A DNA stretch of 64,000 bases from Chrysopilus asiliformis (Eukaryota > Arthropoda > Insecta > Diptera > Rhagionidae), in NCBI GenBank assembly GCA_964034945.1, contig OZ035962.1, positions 29,030,943 to 29,094,942 of the forward strand, in the 5' to 3' direction. Shown one piece after another: positions 12,427 to 25,865 of the stretch (its first letter is position 1; the number at the start of each line of letters is the position of its first letter). Under the pieces are notes generated by a model, which was given only the letters and a program-made list of their open reading frames with translations, made no database searches and had not been told where the DNA came from. The position numbers and the translations under genes are program-made.

Positions 12427-12428
12427 TA

Positions 12429-14460
12429 ATAAGGATATTAGAAGGGGGGAAGGAAGAAGTGTGATGTCAATGTGAACTTGTATCACAATTATTTAAATTT
12501 CTCAACCTTAGGATTTTAATATTTTTCAAGTAATTGAATGGAAATGGTTTTGGGAGAAACAAAATAGAGTAAATATTACAATGTGAGCCCAAAGTTATTC
12601 AATAAAGAAAAATATTGTATCACAAGTGTACATCAAAAAAATGTTTTATGGTACTATGAGATTTTTAGCTCATAGAAAATTGAAAAATCAAATCAACCTA
12701 AACTAATCTAACCTAACAATCAACTGTCATTCGATGCTGTCACGACAAAAACTCAATTTTCCGAAATTTAGTCGCCACTCCATGTCGCTGTCGTCGCAAT
12801 GTAATCACTTTAATACAAACTGCTATGCTGAAAATCGTCGCGATGTAATTCGCGCTTAAAGCATTAAAAATTTCAGTGAACCGAAACCAAATTTTTGAAA
12901 TTTTAGAAATCACAACCAGAACCAAATTTTGAAAATTTAGGAACCAAAAGCAAAAATCAGAAAATCATAACCAAATTTTGAAATTTTTGGAACCAAAACT
13001 AAAAAATCCTTGAAACAAAACCGAACCACACTCGAAAAACGTTAAGTTTTCATCTCTCTTCGTAAGTGAATTATAAACGAGCATAATAGAAACAAGGAAA
13101 CAACAACTTTCCGACTGGTCACAAAATAACCAATTAGCGACGGTTTTTTGTTGCCGGTTACAAAATAACCAATTTGAAACCGATTTTTCAGCAAGGTGTT
13201 TCAAAGTAATCAATTTGTAACGGTTTTTTTTTATCACCGATCACAAGACAATTGTACATAAACTGATTTGCAACGGCTACTTTGTTACCAAGGTCACATT
13301 GTAACCTGAGTCGCAAATGGTTGCTTGGGTGTCATCTATATTTACTTACATCTTAAAATAATCACATCCTTGAATATTTAAAACATTTGTGCTTAAAATC
13401 GTAAATACGGTACTCGTACTTGCTTAGATTAAAATTTCAGGGATGGCATTAAATTCTGACGTTTATTCTTTCAACAACTAATCTTCAAGCAATTGAATTT
13501 ATTTAGTGATTCACTACGCTGATGATGCTACCTCGTACTTCCCACAATATCAGGAATTCATTTAACTTAAAATCATGTTCGTTTGTGAATATAAAATTAC
13601 AAGACATGAACCATGAACAGACGTAGAGTTGTGCTTTTTTAATTGAAGAGGTCTTATGAATATATGAATGTATTTAGATGTTTACCAACACTGAAGTTGA
13701 ACGGAAAATGAATTAAAAAGAGGAAGAAAAATTCTAAATAAAAAAGGTCAGTTGGGTGGTTGGATTTTCATCATTTTCCATTTTCACCATCCTTAAAGCT
13801 CAACAGCTTGCTACTTCTTCGGAGTTTTTTTTGTGATATTTGTGTTTGAGTTAGTTTTCTTGAATCCCCCGTAGTGAGCAAATGGAGTTCATCATCAATA
13901 TTAGGAGAAAATATAATGTAATGTATGGGGGCGTCATAGGTAGAAAAAATCTTTTGGGGATGGGAGTTTATTTCATAACTTAAGAGCAATTCCATTTATT
14001 AATTTAATTACATTAGTTTTACGTTTCTCCAGACTCTATAGAAACATTTCTCGTTATGTATCTATGATGCACAGTGTGGATTTTAAAGAAATATTTTTCA
14101 TGAAAATTTTATGAATTTTTACTTCAATAGAAATGTTTTTTTTTATGATTTTGATAAAACTAGTTTTGGTTTAGTTATGTAAATAAACCAGACAATGCTT
14201 GAAAAATTCTATTGTTGTCTTTCAGTGCCAAAAATTCATAGAATATTTTATTATCTATTTTAATTTAGACTTTATTATCTATTTTATATATTTTTGTGTA
14301 CTTTTTCTCTCTTTTTTGATGTCGGATCACCGCCCATATGTGGGTATTAATTTGCACCAACAGACTTTTACTTATAAAATAAAGTCGTCTTGAAAGGGCT
14401 AAGGTTTTTTGACAAAAATACCATAAAATCTATTATTATAATTTAATTAATTCTTATGGT
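12429..14460. other. No supported gene; two degenerate tandem-repeat patches
   Basis: At about 12880-13025 the phrase 'AACCAAATTTTGAAATTTT' recurs four times with variation; a similar patch in the other orientation lies at 57610-57720. At 13110-13320 a unit of about 42 bp built on 'GGTTACAAAATAACCAATTTG'-like text recurs about four times. The rest is plain AT-rich DNA. Confidence 0.4.
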
Positions 14461-14639
14461 TCCAACTTTCATTTTAGGTCAATCCGAGGCATGATGAGGG
14501 ACGGTGTGTGAGGTTGACACTGAGCAATAATAGAACAACAAATCTTATCAAAAAACATAACAAAAGCTATAATTGCCAATCTGGCAATCATTGGAGACCC
14601 GTATGGTGATATTCGTATCAAAATTCGAACAGTTGTACC

Positions 14640-15127
14640 AAAATTCCACTTTGAAGTCAAACTTTCCAATAAGATTTTTTAAAATTTATTCCAATCGGAT
14701 TTTGATGTATGGGAGTTTTATGTAGAATCATATCCTAAATAACTTTTGTTCTTGGACTTTTTTGATAAGATGCACCGTTTTTGAGATATTCGCAAAAATC
14801 GTTTTCGTTCGTATGGGGGGTATCCCCCCTAATGGTCCATTTTTGCCCATTAACGAACTTAGCCTCGCATTTTACGAAAAACGAATCTGTACAAAATTTC
14901 AAGTCTCTAGCTCAATCTGTGCGCCCGCAATCCGCGCCACAGACGGACAGACGGACAGACGGACAGACAGACTGACAGACAGACGGACGGACATGCAAAA
15001 TTCAATTTTTTTTATCATTCTAAACACACTGATGTAATTCATTTTTGTGTGTGATAACGGGATCTTGGAGTTACAAACGGTAAGGCAAAGTTAATATACC
15101 CTTTGGTTTCACCATACGGGTATAAAA
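14640..15127 (+). repeat. Mini-me-like repeat with GACG/GACA array
   Basis: Layout as at 7375-7965: 'CGCAAAAATCG', 'CGTATGGGGGGTA', 'CAAGTCTCTAGCTCAATC', then GACG/GACA units at about 14940-14992, 'ACATGCAAAATTCAATTT', 'TTTTTGTGTGTGAT', 'TACAAACGGTAAGGCAAAGT' and 'ATACGGGTATAAAAA' at the end. The leading part (14640-14900) is closely similar to 53630-53905, which lacks the array. Confidence 0.6.
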
Positions 15128-18100
15128 ATTGCAAAATTCCAAGTAAACACTTTCATAATATAATTCAAGAATTCTAAGTCTAATCGAACAAAAGAAAACC
15201 TGCGCAAGAAGAAAAAAAAGCCTTGGACGAAAATCAAGGAAAAAAAGAATGAAAAAATTTGCGTCCCAGGCGAAATTTTTTAAGGAAAATGCGGCCCAAT
15301 GGCTAAAATCGATAGCCACATAAGAAACCCATTTTACGCGTTTTTTTTTCCGTTCTATGAATAAATGCAACTGAAATTGTGAAAACACCAATAAACCGAC
15401 ATGCGCCTAATACAAAATTTATAGAAGGATATGCACCTATGTGTAAAAATTCGTTGAGAAAAAATAATACTTTTACACCAGCCCCCAATCAAAGTAGAGT
15501 GTTTTGCATATTTAGTGATTGTTTCTTAGAGTTTAGAAAACAAAAACTTTAGATTCAGTATTTCGGAACAAAAGTTTAATTTCTGCGAATCCCTGACCTG
15601 ATCTCGGACCTATAATCACCTTATGTATCCTCAGACACAATTGTTTTTTAATAAGTTACAAATTTTCATTTAACTTGTCAAGAATTATTTGTTTGTGTGT
15701 AGAAAACATCAAAATTTTATTGGATCAAATTTTGATATAAAACAAGATATATAAAATTACATTTTAAACCATTTTTTTTCAGAATTTTGCCGTACATTCG
15801 ATTCCAATTGGAATAACTTAAAAAAAACATCAGTTTTTCCGACTGAAAACTGAAATTTAGTTCCTTATATTTAAGGAGAAAGTTCATTTAGAAAATTCTC
15901 ATTTTAAAAATCACTCCCGTCATTAAATTATATATCATTAAAAATCTGTTTGACCAATTCCGTAGAGAAAACTGCACATAATGCAGTCTTACTTCATGTA
16001 TTTTATCGCATTTCAATCACATTTATGTCACTATCGGGAAAACTCCTCCCACCTGTTCGCCACATGCATACCTTAAGGTGAACAGCAACCATTGTAATTT
16101 CCACAGCATTTCCACTTTGAGTGATTCCTTACCAACCATACCTGAGATGCGCACAAAGGGAATAAATTTCAATTTAAGAATTTGCGGAACATTCCTGAAA
16201 AAGACCATGACGGTATTAAAGAATCTGTTCTTTAAAAACCCTTAACTACCACTTGTCACGCATACCAAAAGCGACTATCTTGGGAAACGAGTGTAGTCGG
16301 ACGTAGTGGGTAAAATAGGTATATGACGTCTCTACCACTAAATGAAAACGGATATGTTATCCTAGCAACATCCATCCCCCATGAAATGACACTTGTCTCG
16401 AGGGCTTGTTTATTCTTCCACGGAATTTCACTCAAGACCCTCAAATGGTACATTGGGTTTTATTTTAAAAAAATATAAAGAGCGATAATTTTTTTTTTTT
16501 TTTTAAAAGACAAGAAGAACCACTTTAAGGAGTCATTGGAGCATATCATGCAATCCCAGGGTAAAATGTGCACATACCACAGGCACTTAACTTATTGAAG
16601 GTATATACCAACAATTTCAAGGAATTTTTATACGATTTTTCCCTTATCATTGTCGGAAAAGAAGTTTACAACCCTTCCGAACCAAGCTCCATATCGTAAA
16701 CATAAAGTCGACTTCCGTTACACTCAATTCTATACTCTTCAATGCCGTTCTGTTCTATCATCCCCGATTCAGTTGGTTTCAATTTTCGTTGAGGGTAGTC
16801 GGTGCGACCCCAACGATATCTCAACGTGGCGATGTGGCGGCGAAAGCTTTTACTATCAATATGAACTCGTAATGCTCCGTTTCAAATGATTTATTCGTTT
16901 GATAAAACTAGATCCGGACTTCTAAAAACGATCCCTTCTTACCTATCGTGATTGAAGTCTCGTTGGTATAACTTGGTTGTTGTTCTGCAGTTGGGATTGT
17001 TCGCCCTTGAGAACTGGAGTTGGAACTCAACCAAAGTATGCCCAACAAGAGTAAGTTGTCCTGAAAAAACAACTTCTTTATGGTAAGTCCATTGGATATA
17101 AATATATCCGCTTCACTGTATCTTTGAGTGTACTTTCATTTTAAAATTTTCCTCCTGCGGGATGGAGTGGAGGTCAGGAATAGTAGAGCGACCCTAATAG
17201 TAGCGAATAGCGACATACGATATTTCAATTGATCGAATCGATCAAAACCTTTAAGGGTTAAGATTTTTAAGGGGAGTGATTGGTAGGGGGAGTTAGTGGG
17301 GTTGTTTTGACTCGTTTTTATTACTAAAGTTTTACGAAGCTATAATACTTGGCTACAAGATTACTCCAACTTTTGCAAATATGCGCAAATACGGCGGACA
17401 GAAATGTCACAAAAGAAAATAAGCATAAAATAAAATCAGGGGATGAGTAACGATGGCAGCCTATATCGCCGACATCCCTTATTTCGGCATTGTAGGCAGA
17501 CTTATGGGAATTCGAATTGAATTGACATAAAATTTAAGCTGTTTATAAATTGTTTGCTGAATGTTTATTTATTACGCGAACGGGAATTCTCCATGAGAAT
17601 ATAAAAAAAAAAAACAAAAACATCGCAATAGTATATCTGAATTTCAGCGATGTGTACTTTTGAGGAGAATAGAAAAATAAATAAATAAAATAAAAGTCTA
17701 AATAAAATAAATACAATGTCAAACAAAGTTAAAAACAAAGCATAAATAAAAGAAAAATGCTTTCAGAATTTTCAAAAGTTAATCACAACGAGTTTACTGA
17801 AAGTTTGCTGATTTCAGATCGAGATTTTTATTATATTTTATTGAATTCAAAGCATAAAATTTTATTTGAAAAAGTTACTTTCTTGCAATATGGCGCAGTC
17901 GAAATTAAATGTTCGTTTATGAAAATCGAAAAACAAGAAAAGTAAAAATTGTGACTTTTAGACATGTTTTTCCATCAAAGTCGATTTCATTTTGTTAATG
18001 GTGTTTTTTTTATTGAAAAAAAAACTTATTGATTGAAGCTTCGACCAATTTTAACTTCTAAAATATATCACAAATTTAGATCTTGTATACTGAATTAAAA

Positions 18101-20052
18101 TTGTCATTTGATTCAACGAAAAGCCAGTTAAATCAAATAAAAAATTTCGGTAACGGTTTTTGTATTTGATTTAAATGAAAAGTATATGGCAAAGTAACAT
18201 ATCTTCTTGTTTATTATTTCTTTTCTACAGTAGAATCCCGATAATTCGTATTTCAAGGGACAATTGTCACAGTGTGTGTATTTTCTTTACTGGTCGAAAA
18301 ACTTTTTACCACATGGAAAAAATCATTTTTTTAAAAACAAAAATATAAAATTTTTATGGAATTTTGCGATAGATGTTTTTATACAATTTTCCAATTTAAA
18401 ATATCTCGACCGGCTTAATCAAATCATATTTTCTATAAAAACAAAAAAAATAAACGAGTTATATAACAATAATTTCGATATATAAGCTATGCCCGAAGCA
18501 TTCAACGACCAGTAAAATGAAATCAATCGATCCATTTTTCCTCTCTCCAATTTATCTATAAATGTAGGTGGATATGTTGACCACATAATAGTTACAAAAC
18601 TCATCCACACATGATAAGTTTTTCCGTACTTTTGGAAAATTTTCTAATCTTTTAAGTCCGGGTACAACATCTGACACCAAAAACTTTCCATGTCCTCCCG
18701 TCGACGTATTCATACAGGATCTATGCTATGTTGGAATTCATTTCCACAATTCGAATTGGCTATGATTATTTTAGACAAGGAGTATTTTATTTTTATGTCC
18801 TTTTTATGCCGTGTGCCCGCCTCCGCCCATTTAGAATCCAGAAATCCTACACTCGGTTAACATATGTTTCACTTGCCCAAAAGGTTTAAATGTTTCTATA
18901 AATCTCATTCGTTTATATGAATTCTTCGCTTTTTGTTTCGTTCTGTTTAGTTTTTGCAACAAATTGTTGCCAAAGTTATCTCCGAAATTTTCAACCAGTC
19001 ATGGTATGGCTGTCTATTTCATGTTCCCTAAAATGACTTTAGCTCTAAGCTTAAACCAAAATGACTTAGCAGAACGATAAACCTGTCAATCTAAAACCTA
19101 TTTTACCTTCTGTTGTTCGTATTAGGTATAAAATTTTTCACTTATACGAGTATATATACATAAGTGTATTTTTTTAAAAAAAAAGCTGTTCCACAAATCA
19201 CAAAAACCTTAAATCGAAGGGTAGCTTATGGTCTAGTTGTATTATCATTGTTATTATTAGTGCCCTTTCTACTATAAAATGTAACGCTATTGAAGATATG
19301 TTTCGATTTTCCTGGACGCTTGCATTAAATCCCTTAATCCATGGATAATGGAAATGTTAGGATCGCAATTCTGATGTTCGAAACTAAGCGATTAATCTAA
19401 GAATTTAATGCAGAAGATTCTGATTATGTTGGTTATTAATCACATTCATAAGATATACGTCGACCACATATTTTATGACTTTAATCACATTTTAAGTTTA
19501 ATGGTAAATCCGGACCCCATTCGGGAATAGTGATAAGACAAATTACTATCTAGCCAGACATGTAAATCTTATTTGTTGGAGATAATCAAAACTTTACATT
19601 TCTAAGTAGGATACTTGGGAGGAAATTTTATAAAGTTTATTCAAGGTTCATTCAACAAAGTATTTACGTTCAGGAATCTTGGATATTTTAGGGCCTCTTG
19701 TTAGTCGACCGCAATTATAGACTTACACGAAGGAACGTCTAGCCACAAAATAAATAAGTCGAATTTGTATCTTACAAATTTTGTTAATTTGGTCCCTTTA
19801 AGGAAAATCCTGATTAGCGTTATGAGAATTTGAGAAAGTATTACATTGGTGGCATAAGGGAAAACCACAGATCTTATAATACTTCTTGAAAAAGATTTAC
19901 AAGTAAGATGTTGTATATATAGGTCATAGCTAATATTATACCACTTTTAATTAATTATTGTGGTAGGTAAAAATTTATTTTTTCAGTTTTCATAAATTCG
20001 TAAAAAGGCCTGTTGACGCAAATATTCGTCTTTTCAGACCAGTCTCTCCCTA
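15128..20052. other. Long AT-rich stretch without a supported gene
   Basis: Open frames are short and carry no recognisable motif. The intervals 16030-16450 and 16640-17170 are less AT-rich than their neighbours but show no exon chain. A-rich runs of AAATAAA occur at 17670-17760. Confidence 0.4.
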
Positions 20053-20402
20053 AAGGCCCAACTATGATAGACATAAGAACGCATATGTAAATGTCAAATT
20101 CCCAACGAATGTTGACATACATAGCTGTCAACATAAAAGCTAATCTTCATTTTACCTCAAGTGGAAATTAATATGGCCACAATATTATTAAATTCACACT
20201 AAAATTTTAGGTTATGTTCACTATTTACATATGCCAGTTCCATTTGTATCGAAGTATTCATGCTTAACGAATGTTTAACGAAGGTTTGAAAGTAACAACA
20301 CTTTGACACATGTCTATTGTGGGTAATAACACTGACTTTCTTATTCTGGAAATGACATATGCAGCTACATATGAGTTCTTATGTCTATCATAGGTGGGCC
20401 TT
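20053..20402. mobile_element. MITE with long terminal inverted repeats
   Basis: The ends pair over about 38 bases with few mismatches: AAGGCCCAACTATGATAGAC on the left and GTCTATCATAGGTGGGCCTT on the right. Flanks are TA before and AA after (CCTTAA on the right). The 350 bp interior is AT-rich and non-coding. Confidence 0.75.
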
Positions 20403-22559
20403 AAGTCCCACATATTCGCGATTATTTGTATGGAATTAAATATTGTCTCCAGAGTGCCACAGGACCCCTCTGAATATCTCCTGAACCAGTAACAAAATTT
20501 CTATTTGGTTTTCATTGTTAGACATGTTTTCTTCAAAGAAAATTCTCGGACATCAGCTATTTCCAGAACCTCTCATGGGCGCTTTGCAAACCCCTTCGCC
20601 CCATAGTCAAACTTTTTTGCTATTTTATTTGTGGAGTTAAGTACCGTCATCACACTACCGCAAATCCCCTATGCACCTAAAAGTGTGACGTATTTTATAA
20701 ATATTTTAAAAACATTGTTTTACAAGTCATTGTGAATTAGAAATAAATAGAAATCATTCCTCTCACTTTGACAACAAAACAATTTTCCACTCGGGTTCTT
20801 AAAAGAAAATCAGGAAAAATATTTCACGATCGATGACTTTTCAATACAATAAGCAATTTTTGAAAATCGAATTTAATTCATTTCCTTTGGGAAAATCTTC
20901 TATTTATTCAACCCTCCACAAGAATCTTCTGGTAAAATCCTCTCGATCAATTTTATTGCGTTTATTCATCACATATTTATAATGATCCCTTCACATCTTA
21001 TCACGCAAAAAGAATACTATCAGAAAATTACCATTGTTTTATATAGGTATACTTTTTTTTGTATCTTTTTTTTGGGGAATCTTTTAAAAGCATTTACGAC
21101 CAAATAAACTTGTTTTCACGAAAAAAAATTATTTTCACATTACAAAAATGATTTATTCCCGTGGAAAATTCATGTTTATTGTATTCCTTTGGAAAATGCT
21201 CAAAATAATGAATTTTTGTATGTATTTTCGTATATTGTTTGATAAGAACGGAAGGATTTTGCCATCATATACGTGATCAATTCGCTTGTATTTCTATAGT
21301 CGATGACACAACAATTTGAAGCATTATGGATGGAATGGTAGATCTACAGGTATTTTACATTTTCACCAAAAACGGAAAACTTCAATTCGTGTTACAATCT
21401 CTAATCGATCAAATCCATCAGACAAAAGAAATCACTTCAAACAAATTCGGGAAAAGCTCGAAAGAAGTCTCAACTCAATCTGCCATTTCTTTTAGTTGGA
21501 AAATTTTCATGGGAAAATGCCAAAACATAAAGCTACACGCTTACACACCGTTAAGAAAAGGACATTCCCATTATATTTGTTGTTATATAATATAGAGTGG
21601 TATTTTTCGTTATACAGATTGATATGTGAAACGTCTACATTTATTTTACGTCGGAGTTTCTACAAATGCTGTTGTTGTTTTTAGAATTTTGTCTGTTTTT
21701 ATTTTCAGTTTTCTTTTTTCACGTTTTGTATTTTTAGCAGTTGTAGAAGAGAAATATGTATTTTGCGGGTGAAACGTAGATTCTTCTTTTTGTTGGTATA
21801 CATCCAATTTCATTCTTGTCACGTTCACAAATTCCACAGAAAAGACACATTTTCACAAGTTAAAGATTTCCACACAATATACAGTATAAGAGAAAAGGAG
21901 CGTCGAATTTGAAATTGTGGTGATTTTGTAGTTCCTGAAATTCATCCTTTTGATGGCCCCCGACAGTCGTACAAACATCTTAATAAGAATTCTCCATTAT
22001 ATGTAGCTAAATTCTAAGACATTCCTATTAAGAAATGTATAATATAGAAATTTGTACAGCATCAGGAATAAAATACTTTGGTTATTGTCCTGAATATACC
22101 GTTTTCCTTTCATGTAAAGAGAATATTTGGTAGAGAGACTGAACAATTTGAAAAATAGTACCATGGGAATGCGAACTAAGTAAGGATAATATACCGTTTG
22201 CCACCTTCACAAGGTATATCAAATTTGCCATTTGCTATTGAAAGAGTTGCAGTAGAATTAATAGATTGAGAGGAATAAACTCACATAAGCGTCGTCAAAA
22301 CATTTTAGAGTTAGGTTGGTTCATAAAAAATGTCAATTCTATTTGTAATCGCGTTTATAAAAATTCGACATTGATTAAGAAAAATTGTAATATTTTCATA
22401 ATATAAACATTTCTAATTGCCCCCCCCCCTTCCCCGCTAATTGTTTGAAGTAATTATGGTCAGCTCTTAAACCACAAAATTATTTAAAAAAAAACCCGCA
22501 TATTATTTGAAAAGATAAAAAACCATAAACACTTAAATTTTTAGATTTTGTTGGATAAA

Positions 22560-22705
22560 CCGACCGTTTTCGAGAAAATATTACGCTAATTTTGGTCTCT
22601 TCAGACCTACTGCTCCTCGAAGTTGCCTTTTCTCCCGATTTTTTTGATGAAGTTTTGGTACAACAGTCCATCCATCCCTTAGACATATTCTTTGGACAGC
22701 CCCTT
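22560..22705 (-). repeat. Fragment of a GGGGCTGTCC-type repeat
   Basis: On the minus strand it starts GGGGCTGTCC and continues with text similar in layout to the plus-strand copies at 30473 (GGGGCGGTCCATAAAATAC) and 37402 (GGGGCTGTCCATAAAATACG). Repeats with this start are common in insect genomes. No second terminus is visible, so this is a fragment. Confidence 0.45.
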
Positions 22706-22861
22706 ATTACATTTTTCAAGTAATTAGTTTTAGTTTTATGTGCACCAGTGGTTTTTTATGCACATTACCGCAATTTAAAATTTTTCGAGATTTTGTAAGT
22801 TTAAACTAAATTGCGGACGGTTACACCATTGCAAAATACTATAATTTTTGTTCTACACTCT

Positions 22862-22937
22862 TACTGTACTAATTATAATTTATAGATATTAGAATATTCT
22901 GTAAAATCTTAATGGAGTAAATAAATAAAATAAAAAC
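22862..22937 (+). mobile_element. Probable LINE 3' tail
   Basis: The end 'TAATGGAGTAAATAAATAAA' is shared with 10985-11107, preceded in both by GTAAAATC and by 'TATAATTTAT'. Probably a heavily 5'-truncated copy of the same non-LTR family. Confidence 0.45.
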
Positions 22938-23933
22938 TAAATTTGTTCATCGTGTGTGCATAAGAAATCATAAAATTTCGATTTCTAGATTTTTTAAAAT
23001 CCTTAGTTCTTGGAAGTTAAAAAATGACATTTTATAAGATCCAACCTAATATTATAAAAGGTGTATTCTTCTTGAGAAACAAAGTTTTTTTCTTCCGCAA
23101 ACGTAAAAACTAAGAAGGTTATGTGCGTGCGGTATCTCGCCTTAATACGTTTAAAGCTTTTCATTTGACATGCTTTTAGCGAGCCGGCAATTTCTCAGTT
23201 GAGATTCTTCATAGACTTCCCAGGAGATGAAATAACCTCCTTTACCCAAATCTACACTGGAATGTGTAACAACACACAAGACGTGACCATAGCCATAGTA
23301 AAATATTTAACATAGTTGACATGTGGATTTTATACTACTTTGCTGTGATTATGTGAGCTTTATACTCCTCCACGCATATGGTTTTCGTTTAGTAAGAAGT
23401 TTTCCTTTTATTTTTATTTTTATTTTTATTTTATTCCTAGTCTCCCTAGCCAGTAATCTGGATAGAGAATAGTTTACGCAAAGCACATTATATTAAATCA
23501 AAGTTGCATGTTTCCATTTATGCTCAAAATGTTTATCAACAAGGATTTATTTAGTCGTTTTTCGCCAGCAATGCTGTTCGAATTGATGTCCTTTTTTCTT
23601 ATACTATTTTTTTTTTCAATTTGACCAATATCTTCTTAGTATAAATGAGTTAAAGTAAATTCGTGTTTCAGCAATGGTTAGATTTGTGTGGGATTTGTGC
23701 GTGCGTTACAAAAGTCTTATATCTGAATTTAATCAAAGCGAAAGGTTTCAGTTCCATTCCACTACCTCACGGCAACAAAACTGGCAAAATCGAAAGAGAA
23801 AATGCTTTTCACATGTCACAGTCAAAGAGTTGCTTTTTGGGTCAATTGAAATGGAAGCAACTAAACTACTAAAGTACGAATATAGTATTTACTTATTTAC
23901 CGGCTCTAAAGCAATTCCACTATTTCTCATGAC

Positions 23934-23951
23934 GTGTGTGTGTGTGTGTGT
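23934..23951. repeat. (TG)n microsatellite
   Basis: An uninterrupted run of about nine TG dinucleotides. Confidence 0.9.
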
Positions 23952-24399
23952 CTAAAATGGTCTACTCCACTTTGACCAATATATTCTGATGAATTCAACA
24001 TCGATATTTTTGTTAAAATTGATCTTATTTCAGAATTAAATAAATTGAATCAAACTTCAATCGTGTATACCTTTGTAGTAGGCATATGGCTATGAAACTA
24101 TGTATACTATTCAATTTTTCACTATCGAAAAAGTGTAAAAAAATGGTGAATAAAAGTTCTACACAAATCACATCTCGCGGGATCCCTGATTTTGAAATAA
24201 AAAAATTAAAAAATCTGGAATATTTTTAACGAAATATTCCCAAAAGTATGGTTCAATAAAAATTCCGGAAATAAAACAAAATAAAAATCTTTATTTCAAA
24301 GGGTTAACAAAATTGTAAAAATACCAGGACAAAAATATTGCTAAAATGTTTCACAATATGCTTATGTTCAGTTGACATTAGGTTGTTCGAAATCAGCTG

Positions 24400-25275
24400 G
24401 CACAACTAAAGTAAGGGCCACATCTATCAGTTTTCCATCAGTCGCGACTGTTACGGTACTCGTCAGTTTTCCATCAGTTTTTTACATCTAGTTAAGCGTT
24501 CATATCTATCAGTTGCGACTGACAGTTTTTTGTGAAAAGTTTCTATTCATTTTGATTGCAGATTTAAAAAAATGCGGGTGGATAATCGAGACAAAGCGTG
24601 TTTATGCATTATTATTGCATTAAGTTCAAAAAATAAAATTCGGTTCTGTTCTGATTCGATACGACTGACGCCAACGTTCACACCAACCAGTTGGCCATTA
24701 TCTTTGGAGCACAATGAACGCAACCAAGCTGCAACCATCACGCATCCAAATGTCACTTACGTGTTTATTTCACAGAAATGCTTTTGAGTGAGCACAGTGA
24801 ACGCATTGAAAGCAACCATTGACGCAAAAGTTGCCAAACTTTGAACTTTAACGCAACAACTCTGCGTTGACAGTTCATAAAGTGAGGTTGGGGAAATGTC
24901 GTTCAAGAAAAAATTGATAACTTTATTGCAATAACATACAAATAACAAAGATAAAGACCAACAAAGCAAATTATCGCTTCAAAATCTCCCATTTTTTATA
25001 TATTTTTATACTTTAGTTCACTTTTAATTTTTCTGTGTTTGTCTCACAACGCAACAGACGACGCTTCTATTGTGCTCAACCGCTCCTGAATTGCGTTGCG
25101 CGACAGTTCGAAGCGTCCTTAGTTGCGACTTGGTTGCGTTCATTGTGCTCCAAGGGTAAGTTTGTTAGAAAAACTGATCTGGCCACGAATTTTTTCGTAG
25201 TTGCCCATCAGTCGTCTGATTTTACGTTCACACCAATCAGTTTCCCATCAGTTTCCCAAAAACTGATAATACACT
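24400..25275. mobile_element. Composite repeat: CATCAGTTT-rich element with a nested MITE
   Basis: Outer parts (24400-24700 and 25156-25275) are full of 'ATCAGTTTTCCATCAG'-like words, and 'CGTTCACACCAA' occurs on both sides (24675 and 25223). Between them lies a fold-back unit at 24703-25154 whose ends pair: TTGGAGCACAATGAACGCAA on the left and TTGCGTTCATTGTGCTCCAA on the right. The inner unit is therefore likely a later insertion into the outer one. No coding capacity is seen. Confidence 0.6.
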
Positions 25276-25865
25276 AAAAATATACGGGGTGAAATTAAAT
25301 TAACCACCTCAAAACTTAGCTAAAAGTAAGCCCCTCGCAGTTTTGATCAAAAAAAATTTGACGTTTTAGTGCGGAGTTTTTTTTTGACATTCCTGTTTTA
25401 AACTCCTGCCTACCGGCAAGCTTTTTTGTATGGTAGATTAATGAAACTCATCAACCCTGTTAAGATTCGAATAACATTAAAATAAAAAATTTGAATTTTT
25501 CTTTAAAAACTACTTTTTTTCCAAAAATCGAAAGAAAAAAATTAGGAACGGTTGTGAACTCCTCGGAGTTCGATTTTCTCCGAAATGTGATCAAACTCCG
25601 TTTCGGTGCGTGATCGAATTCGTTTTTTCGAGAGTGTATAATGAGTGGTTATCTGCTAATATCGATGAATCCAACTTGTTCTGGTTATCTGCTAATGTCG
25701 ATTGGAAAATAGCCTAATGTCAACTGGACATTAAGGTCGCTCCATAAAAAACTTCAGAAAATTTTAGTTTTTTTCAGACCCTCACTGTGGCTACGATTTT
25801 TTGAATGGAATAATTCCGCAAACTTCTATCCCCCTAAATATGTTATGTATTATGTGAACAGCTCC
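25276..25865. other. No supported gene
   Basis: AT-rich; 'GGTTATCTGCTAATNTCGAT' occurs twice near 25640 and 25683. This interval lies 3' of the minus-strand gene that ends at 25866 and may hold its untranslated tail; no AATAAA was found there. Confidence 0.35.

Larger units (their letters stand above)
20403..24400. other. No supported gene; repeat fragments and simple repeats
   Basis: Contains a minus-strand fragment of a repeat beginning GGGGCTGTCCAAAGAATA (22560-22705), a LINE-like 3' tail (22862-22937), a (TTTTA)n tract at about 23404-23438 and a (TG)n tract at 23934-23951. The fragment family recurs at 30473 and 37402. No coding signal is convincing. Confidence 0.4.
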
